DNA from: Phormidesmis priestleyi
Lineage (GTDB): Bacteria > Cyanobacteriota > Cyanobacteriia > Phormidesmidales > Phormidesmidaceae
Direction: 5' to 3'
NCBI GenBank assembly: GCA_003242115.1
Contig: QBMP01000018.1
Location: forward strand, 1 to 12,487
DNA: 12,487 nucleotides
The translations under genes and the position numbers were made by a program. Below the pieces are notes generated by a model. That model was not told the origin of the DNA and did not search any database. It was given only the letters and a program-made list of their open reading frames with translations. Shown here in pieces: positions 7,660 through 12,487 of the stretch (within the stretch, counting starts at the first letter, position 1; each line of letters begins with the position of its first letter).

Positions 7660-9690
7660 ATGCGCATACTTATTGACCTCCAAGCCTGCCAATCCGAAAC
7701 TAGCCAGTTTTCTGAGACTGGCCGCTGCTCTATGTCACTGGCGTTAGCGATCGCCCGTAACGCCGCTCAACACAACATCTGGATCGTGCTTAACGACAGG
7801 GTTCCCGACTCAGCCTTGGTCATAAGGCAAGCATTTAGTGGCTTGCTACCAAAAGAGAATATTGTTACTTTCTCTATTCCCCCCAAGGTGGCAGAAGCAA
7901 CTTGCCGCGAACAGTGGCTGATTCGGGCGAGCGAGCTTATACGAGAATTTTTTATCGCTATACTTCAACCTGACATCGTTCACATCTCTAATTTGTTTGA
8001 AGGATGGGAACATGATGCTGTCACCTCTATCGGTGGCTTACCCTGTGCTCATATTGCAACCTCTGCGACTCTATACAATCTCCTTCCACTGCTTCAGCCC
8101 AATACTTACCTAGCCGATCCGACTTTTAGAGATTACTACTATCGAAAAATTGATTCCCTCAAGAAAAGCGATCTACTGCTTTCCGTTTCTGATAATTCTC
8201 GTCGAGAAGCTATTGATCTTCTAGATGTTTCCCCTTCAAGGATCGTTACCATTTCGGCTACGGCTGAACCAGTAGCTAAGCTCCAAGAGGCTTTCTGGAA
8301 CGACGCTGCCAGAACCGCTATTGAAGCATTCGAAGAATTAACCAGCTCACAGCGTCGTCAGCGCCGACAATCAAGCATCTCTGCGAAACAGCCTTCATAC
8401 AAGCAGAGTTGCGAGCAGGCATACCAGTCTCTGATATCTGGAATCTCTAAATTGAAGGGGATATCTAATCAGCTAGATGCCGATCTCGTTAGTATTGCAA
8501 ACAGTATTGCTATCAATGTCAGCTTTCCTCAAAAACAGCTGTTGATCGATCTTTCTGCGATGGTAGAATGCGACCTAAAGACGGGAATACAGAGGGTTGT
8601 GCGCAGCATCTTAACTCAGATATCAAACTATCCACCGGAATCTTACACTATCACTCCGGTTTATTGGGATGGAGAATACTACCGGCAGGCTAATCAGTTT
8701 ATTTCACAAATATTGCCTGACTCAATAAACAGTCGGAGAGATGACCCTATTGCTGATGATATCGTTGATGTCTCTTGCAACGATATCTTCCTAGGCTTAG
8801 ACTTTGAAATTCGCTGTACTCTGAACTCTGAGGCGACGCTAAGAAGATTTAGGGATCTTGGCGCAGAAATTTACTATGTTGTTTACGACATATTGCTGAT
8901 TCAGCACCCCGAATGGTTCCCAAAAGAAGATAATCCACTTTTTAAGCTTTGGCTATCCGTTATATCTGAGCTCTCTACAGGTCTAGTGTGTATTTCTCAG
9001 GCAACAGCTAATGCAGTTGAATATTGGATGCTTAAACATCAGCCTAATAGAATAGACCCGCTCAAAGTTGATTATTTTCATTTGGGCGCTGATATTAGTC
9101 AAAGCCTACCCTCTGGCGGACTACCTAAAAATGCTGAAAGTGTCGTACGTGTTCTAAAGGCTATACCTACTATACTGATGGTATCGACTGTTGAACCTAG
9201 GAAAGGCCACACTCAGGTACTCCATGCCTTCAACCTGCTTTGGCAATCGGAAATCATGGTAAACCTCGTCATTGTAGGAAAATGCGGTTGGCAGGTTGAT
9301 GATTTAGTAAAACAGCTAAATAGCCATCCAGAACGAAACAGGCGGTTGTTTTGGCTACAGGGTATTAGCGATGAATACTTAGAAAAACTTTACTCAGTCA
9401 GCACAGCGCTGCTTGCAGCATCGGAAGGCGAGGGGTTTGGCTTACCCCTTATTGAAGCTGCCCAGCACCATCTACCGATTATCGCGAGGAGCCTCCCAGT
9501 TTTTCATGAAGTTGCTGGCGAGCACGCCTTTTATTTTGAAGGCAATCAGCCAGAACAGCTCGCCAATGCCATCAAAACATGGCTAGCGCTAAACAAAGAG
9601 GGTAAGGCACCTGTTTCTACAGGCATGCCCTGGTCAACTTGGAGAGAAAGCACGCAACAGTTGTTAAAAACAATTCTGCCCTTGCCCTGA
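7660..9690 (+). CDS. Two-part GT4-type glycosyltransferase (half-domain A plus full domain C), paralogue 1
   Basis: This is a 676-residue protein. Residues 1-202 are a donor-less GT-B half like that of the preceding gene (MRILIDLQACQ start, PDIVHISNLFEGW at 104-116, LLLSVSDNSRREA at 172-184). They are joined to a terminal-helix-like FWNDAARTAIEAFEE (212-226). A linker with SLISGIS and DADLVSIANSIA leads to a complete GT4 domain from about 293. That domain has LLIDLSAM, TGIQRVVR (308-315, acceptor glycine loop), YYVVYDILLIQHPEWF (405-420), STVEPRKGH (509-517) and EGFGLPLIE (591-599, E-x7-E). The C-terminal domain should be the catalytic part; the donor and acceptor sugars are unknown. In the first half-domain the usual GxGRY loop reads ETGRC, which suggests lost or altered function there. 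The start follows an AAAAGA ribosome-like stretch and is separated by 105 bases from the previous gene. Confidence 0.9.
   Translation: MRILIDLQACQSETSQFSETGRCSMSLALAIARNAAQHNIWIVLNDRVPDSALVIRQAFSGLLPKENIVTFSIPPKVAEATCREQWLIRASELIREFFIAILQPDIVHISNLFEGWEHDAVTSIGGLPCAHIATSATLYNLLPLLQPNTYLADPTFRDYYYRKIDSLKKSDLLLSVSDNSRREAIDLLDVSPSRIVTISATAEPVAKLQEAFWNDAARTAIEAFEELTSSQRRQRRQSSISAKQPSYKQSCEQAYQSLISGISKLKGISNQLDADLVSIANSIAINVSFPQKQLLIDLSAMVECDLKTGIQRVVRSILTQISNYPPESYTITPVYWDGEYYRQANQFISQILPDSINSRRDDPIADDIVDVSCNDIFLGLDFEIRCTLNSEATLRRFRDLGAEIYYVVYDILLIQHPEWFPKEDNPLFKLWLSVISELSTGLVCISQATANAVEYWMLKHQPNRIDPLKVDYFHLGADISQSLPSGGLPKNAESVVRVLKAIPTILMVSTVEPRKGHTQVLHAFNLLWQSEIMVNLVIVGKCGWQVDDLVKQLNSHPERNRRLFWLQGISDEYLEKLYSVSTALLAASEGEGFGLPLIEAAQHHLPIIARSLPVFHEVAGEHAFYFEGNQPEQLANAIKTWLALNKEGKAPVSTGMPWSTWRESTQQLLKTILPLP
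7747..7754. other. HIP1 palindrome GCGATCGC
   Basis: Exact copy 87 bases after the start of the 676-residue glycosyltransferase, in codons for LALAIAR. The downstream paralogue has one at the same offset. Confidence 0.85.
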
Positions 9691-9772
9691 TTCAGAAGTG
9701 GGCTGCTCCTTAGCCTGATAGATCGCTCACCCTGCTGAATATATTGCCAACCCTACTATTTCTGCCTATCAG
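9691..9772. other. Spacer between second glycosyltransferase and small ORF
   Basis: This stretch is 82 bases long. The frame of the following small ORF is open back to 9722 (stop TAG at 9719-9721), but its translation before ATG 9773 does not resemble the methyltransferase. I see no ribosome site near 9773, no strong hairpin and no promoter. Confidence 0.5.
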
Positions 9773-10009
9773 ATGAGACGCCAAAAGTTTCTCTATTTAA
9801 TTAACCAGATTCTCTCTCAGTCCATTTCACAACTACGGTTGAGATGGATGCTAATGAAAGTACTGAACCGAGCGCCGAGGTTAAAGCATCGCTTAAAACT
9901 AAGTATGAGCGAGGGAAGCTCTATAAGCTCATTGCGATTAAAGACAGGAGATTTGTCGCCTCACACCACTCAGGCCATAAATGACCTTAAGGCAGCAATG
10001 AAAAGAGAC
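9773..10009 (+). repeat. Tail module, copy 2 (free-standing)
   Basis: This is the second copy of the segment found at 4761-5006. Similarity is clear at protein level and still visible in DNA around the encoded RxPRLK core and at the 3' end, where ATGAAAAG precedes the stop and the next gene's ATG in both copies. Confidence 0.72.
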
Positions 10010-10012
10010 TGA
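9773..10012 (+). CDS. Free-standing tail-module small protein (79 aa), homologous to the methyltransferase C-terminus
   Basis: This small basic protein is not a random ORF: all of it aligns with residues 289-370 of the methyltransferase encoded at 3897. Residues 1-45 align without gaps (shared core: L.RAPRLK.RL.L against L.RVPRLK.RL.L). After a variable stretch, GDLSPHTTQAINDLKAAMKR matches QLSPRAAQILEDLKQAMKR. The N-terminal half is rich in Arg/Lys and hydrophobic residues in an amphipathic-looking pattern, so membrane or protein docking is possible; no catalytic motif is present. The stop lies 4 bases before the third glycosyltransferase ATG, echoing the methyltransferase-glycosyltransferase junction. 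No Shine-Dalgarno site is visible before ATG 9773, so it may be a translated small protein or a relic of a deleted methyltransferase gene that still looks intact. Function is unknown. Confidence 0.6.
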   Translation: MRRQKFLYLINQILSQSISQLRLRWMLMKVLNRAPRLKHRLKLSMSEGSSISSLRLKTGDLSPHTTQAINDLKAAMKRD

Positions 10013-10016
10013 CATT

Positions 10017-12038
10017 ATGCGTATACTTCTTGACCTACAGGCTTGTCAGGCTGAAAGCAGTCAGTGCGATGAAACAATGCATTGGACTATGTTGTTTGCC
10101 TTAGCGATCGCCCGTCAGTCTCATCATCACGAGATCTGGATTTTACTCAACGACAGATTCCCAGGGTCAGTCCCGATAGTTCGGCAAGCTTTTAGCGGCC
10201 TAGTTTCCCGGCAGCGAATTATCACTTTTTCAATACCTAAGCATGTGGCGGCACACAATGTTAAGAAAGCGTGGCTTACCTACGCGAGTGAACTCATACG
10301 CGAATCTTTCATAGCAGCGCTCAATCCTGACATTGTTCATATTTCTGGACTGCTTGAAGGCTGGGACAAAGATATTATTACCTCTGTAGAAAGATTGTCT
10401 ACTCTCAGCAGACCAGTATTATCTATAGCGCTACACGATTTGGATTTGGATTCGTTGCTTAAGCCAGAGCTTGTCTCTGTTAGCCGAGCATTTGAAAAGT
10501 ACCGTCGTCAAAAGATAGGTCTTATAAAAAAGAGTAATCTACTGTTCACTTTTTCTGAAAGCTCTCGCCAGACAGCTATAAGTGGTTTGGGCATTTCGCC
10601 CTCGAAAACGATTAATATCTCTGCTGCAAGCAGAGACCAAAACTTTGAGAATACCCAAACCTCTGCTTTCCCTTGGGATAGCGTAGCCCAAAAAGCCGTC
10701 GAAGCATTTATAATATTAAACTTGAGAGCTTCCCCTCAAACCAAATCTCCCAGTTCGCCTTCATTTGAGAATATATACAGAACCCTGATATCTGGGATCT
10801 CTCAAATTCCACAACTGTCGAATAAAAAAGACTTCGAACTGAACGAACTGGCCAGTAGCATTGCGATCAGCCGCAGCTTTCAGGAGAAGCAACTGCTCGT
10901 AGATATCTCTGAGTTTGTGCTGCGAGATGCCAAGACCGGAATACAAAGAGTCGTACGCAGTGTTCTCATTCAGCTTTTGTATTACCCACCTCGGTTATAC
11001 AACGTAGTGGCTGTCTATTGGGATGGCACGCACTATCGTCAAGCTAATCGGTTTGTCTCTCAATTGCTGCCAGATTTAATTAGTATTTCAGAAGGAGAGT
11101 CTGTTGTCGATAGACCTATAGATATTTCTTGTAACGATATTTTCCTGGGGCTAGATCTCACATCAAACTTACTTTCAGTTACTTATGATACGCTCAATCG
11201 TTTCAGGAATCTTGGCGTAGAGATTTATTTTGTTGTCTATGATATTCTGTTGATTCATCATCCTGAATGGTGGCCAAGCGGCTATGATGAACTCTTCAGA
11301 CGCTGGTTAGAAGCTATATCTGAACTGTCCACCGGCCTTGTGTGTATTTCTCAGACAACGGCCAAAGCCGTGAAGGATTGGTTGCTTTATTTTCCTCCTC
11401 GCAGAACAGACACACTTCGGATCAGCCATTTTCATCTAGGTGCTGATATTGAGCACAGCCTTCCCTCTAAAGGATTACCTAAGAATTCTGAAACAGTTCT
11501 AAACACACTACAGGCAACACCTACATTCTTAATGGTAGCAACTGTTGAACCTAGAAAGGGATACGTCCAAGCCCTAAATGCCTTTACTCTGCTTTGGCAG
11601 ATGGGTATAAAGATTAACCTCGTAATCGTGGGCAATCGCGGGTGGCAGGTCAAAACTCTGATAAAGCGACTACAGCATCATCCAGAACACAACAAACAAC
11701 TGTTTTGGTTAGAGGGGATTAGCGATGAATATCTGGAAGCGATCTATTCGATAAGCACAGCTCTGCTTACAGCTTCAGAAGGGGAGGGATTTGGATTACC
11801 CTTAATTGAAGCTGCTCAGCGCCAGCTGCCTATTATTGCCCGAGGTCTTCCTGTATTTCGCGAAGTTGCTGGCAACCATGCATTCTATTTTGAAGGAAAG
11901 GAGCCAGGGCAGCTTGCGAATGCCTTGAAAACGTGGTTAACGCTCTACTACGAGGGGCATGCACCACGTTCTGCAGAGATGCCCTGGCTAACCTGGAAAG
12001 AAAGTACACAGCAGTTATTGAATATAATCTTGCCTTGA
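10017..12038 (+). CDS. Two-part GT4-type glycosyltransferase (half-domain A plus full domain C), paralogue 2
   Basis: This 673-residue protein is colinear with the 676-residue paralogue just upstream. Residues 1-205 form the donor-less first half (MRILLDLQACQ, PDIVHISGLLEGW at 104-116, FTFSESSRQTA at 177-187), ending in PWDSVAQKAVEAF (219-231). The linker (TLISGIS, ELASSIAIS) leads to a complete GT4 domain from about 292. That domain has LLVDISEF, TGIQRVVR (307-314), YFVVYDILLIHHPEWW (404-419), ATVEPRKGY (508-516) and EGFGLPLIE (590-598). The catalytic domain is strongly conserved with the upstream paralogue, while half-domain A is more divergent: the acceptor loop GRY is replaced by MHW at 21-23. 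The two enzymes may add different sugars or make different linkages in the same repeat; this cannot be decided from sequence. The start lies 4 bases after the small ORF, so the two are probably translated together. Confidence 0.9.
   Translation: MRILLDLQACQAESSQCDETMHWTMLFALAIARQSHHHEIWILLNDRFPGSVPIVRQAFSGLVSRQRIITFSIPKHVAAHNVKKAWLTYASELIRESFIAALNPDIVHISGLLEGWDKDIITSVERLSTLSRPVLSIALHDLDLDSLLKPELVSVSRAFEKYRRQKIGLIKKSNLLFTFSESSRQTAISGLGISPSKTINISAASRDQNFENTQTSAFPWDSVAQKAVEAFIILNLRASPQTKSPSSPSFENIYRTLISGISQIPQLSNKKDFELNELASSIAISRSFQEKQLLVDISEFVLRDAKTGIQRVVRSVLIQLLYYPPRLYNVVAVYWDGTHYRQANRFVSQLLPDLISISEGESVVDRPIDISCNDIFLGLDLTSNLLSVTYDTLNRFRNLGVEIYFVVYDILLIHHPEWWPSGYDELFRRWLEAISELSTGLVCISQTTAKAVKDWLLYFPPRRTDTLRISHFHLGADIEHSLPSKGLPKNSETVLNTLQATPTFLMVATVEPRKGYVQALNAFTLLWQMGIKINLVIVGNRGWQVKTLIKRLQHHPEHNKQLFWLEGISDEYLEAIYSISTALLTASEGEGFGLPLIEAAQRQLPIIARGLPVFREVAGNHAFYFEGKEPGQLANALKTWLTLYYEGHAPRSAEMPWLTWKESTQQLLNIILP
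10104..10111. other. HIP1 palindrome GCGATCGC
   Basis: Exact copy 87 bases after the start of the 673-residue glycosyltransferase, at the position equivalent to 7747. It was probably inherited through the gene duplication. Confidence 0.85.
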
Positions 12039-12165
12039 CTGTTGTAGGCGGGCTACCGTAAAGGAATTAATTTGTCATACCGCTAGTCAAGAGAAGTTCC
12101 CTGATTTCGACAGGGGGCAGGTGAAAACCGCTAGTAAATTCAGATCTCTCAAAAGCTCACCTCAT
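12039..12165. other. Convergent intergenic region at the end of the operon
   Basis: These 127 bases separate two convergent genes. A small hairpin, CCCTG (12099-12103) with CAGGG (12111-12115), has a 7-base loop and no T-run, so it is a weak terminator candidate at best. The 9-mer ACCGCTAGT occurs twice, at 12079-12087 and 12127-12135, with no evident role. Confidence 0.3.
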
Positions 12166-12487
12166 CTATCTTACTGTGTAGTTCAGATCAACGAATCCAT
12201 TGTCACCAGCAAGATAAAACCAAGCACATTCTTCCTGAACAGGCGATAGACGGAGAATATAGTCTCCAGGTGACTGCGGAAACTCAACTACTGCTTTCTG
12301 TGCTATCTCTTCGTCAGGTAGCAAGGGTGTAGGTAAAAAGCTTCGTATACCATCTAGGGCGACTTCTTTTGTTTCAGCGTTCAGCCATTGATAGGAAAGA
12401 CGAACACCCCCAGTACCCCTAGCCATTTTGAAGGTTTCGCTAGTAAGATTGCTAAGCTTTAGGTCAAAAACTTTATATTCTTTCTTA
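12166..12487 (-). CDS. C-terminal fragment of a protein with a beta-sandwich-like polysaccharide-locus domain (5' end outside window)
   Basis: The minus-strand frame is open from the right edge to the stop at 12166-12168, giving about 106 codons; the true start lies beyond the window, so ATG 12426 is internal. The visible part alternates short hydrophobic strands with conserved features: VRLSYQWL, DGIRSFLPTPLLPDEE, the SPGDYILRLSPVQEE block and AWFYLAGDNGFVDL. I know this pattern (LSYxWL, dGxRtxLP, PGxYxLxxxxVQExxaWF) as a C-terminal module on various cyanobacterial and other bacterial polysaccharide-locus proteins. It looks like a carbohydrate-binding or accessory beta domain comparable in role to the Wzt C-terminal domain. 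What it is fused to cannot be seen. It is convergent with the preceding glycosyltransferase and so outside that operon. Confidence 0.75.
   Translation of the reverse strand, partial: KKEYKVFDLKLSNLTSETFKMARGTGGVRLSYQWLNAETKEVALDGIRSFLPTPLLPDEEIAQKAVVEFPQSPGDYILRLSPVQEECAWFYLAGDNGFVDLNYTVR

Noticed and set aside
12095..12120. Small hairpin CCCTG/CAGGG as a terminator for the operon.
   Set aside because: The 5-bp stem has no T-run on either strand, so it does not meet the pattern of an intrinsic terminator.
12079..12135. Direct repeat ACCGCTAGT, two copies 48 bases apart, as an attachment site or target duplication.
   Set aside because: It is only 9 bases long, with no mobile-element gene or terminal inverted repeats around it.
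1..12487. CRISPR arrays, tRNA or rRNA genes, transposases.
   Set aside because: None seen: no regularly spaced repeats, no tRNA-like cloverleaf noticed by eye, and every substantial reading frame is accounted for by polysaccharide genes or their shadows.

Overview
The window looks like part of a cyanobacterial surface-polysaccharide (O-antigen or exopolysaccharide) locus. The cyanobacterial call rests on four copies of the palindrome GCGATCGC (HIP1) at 422, 3515, 7747 and 10104, where chance would give well under one in 12.5 kb. It also fits the gene content, moderate GC and weak Shine-Dalgarno sites. I cannot name a species.

Layout. (1) 1-642, plus strand: the C-terminal part of a DegT/DnrJ/EryC1/StrS sugar aminotransferase, cut by the left edge. 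(2) 660-1799, minus strand: a complete single-domain GT4 glycosyltransferase, convergent with the aminotransferase. (3) 1800-1882: a divergent intergenic region that should hold the promoters. (4) 1883-12038, plus strand: a probable operon of Wzm-type ABC permease, Wzt-type ATPase with a C-terminal sugar-binding domain (ATGA overlap), WbdD-like SAM methyltransferase with a short coiled coil (ATGA overlap), a large 845-residue multi-domain glycosyltransferase, a 676-residue glycosyltransferase, a 79-residue small ORF and a 673-residue glycosyltransferase. (5) 12166-12487, minus strand: the C-terminal end of a gene entering from the right, which carries a beta-sandwich-like domain.

Working model (inference). 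The glycosyltransferases build a glycan on a lipid carrier in the cytoplasm. The methyltransferase may cap the non-reducing end, and Wzm/Wzt exports the finished chain, with the Wzt C-terminal domain reading the cap. This is the known O9a-type ABC export logic. No Wzx flippase or Wzy polymerase is visible.

The most unusual content lies in the modular glycosyltransferases. All three begin with the same GT-B acceptor-side half-domain (A) that lacks its donor half. The first continues with a complete GT4 domain (B) and a degenerate, truncated third domain (C'). The other two join A directly to a complete domain C. The basic C-terminal tail of the methyltransferase (its last 82 residues) recurs as the free-standing 79-residue ORF just before the third glycosyltransferase, and a possible scrap of it lies before the second. 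This suggests an ancestral tail-plus-glycosyltransferase unit that was duplicated and then eroded.
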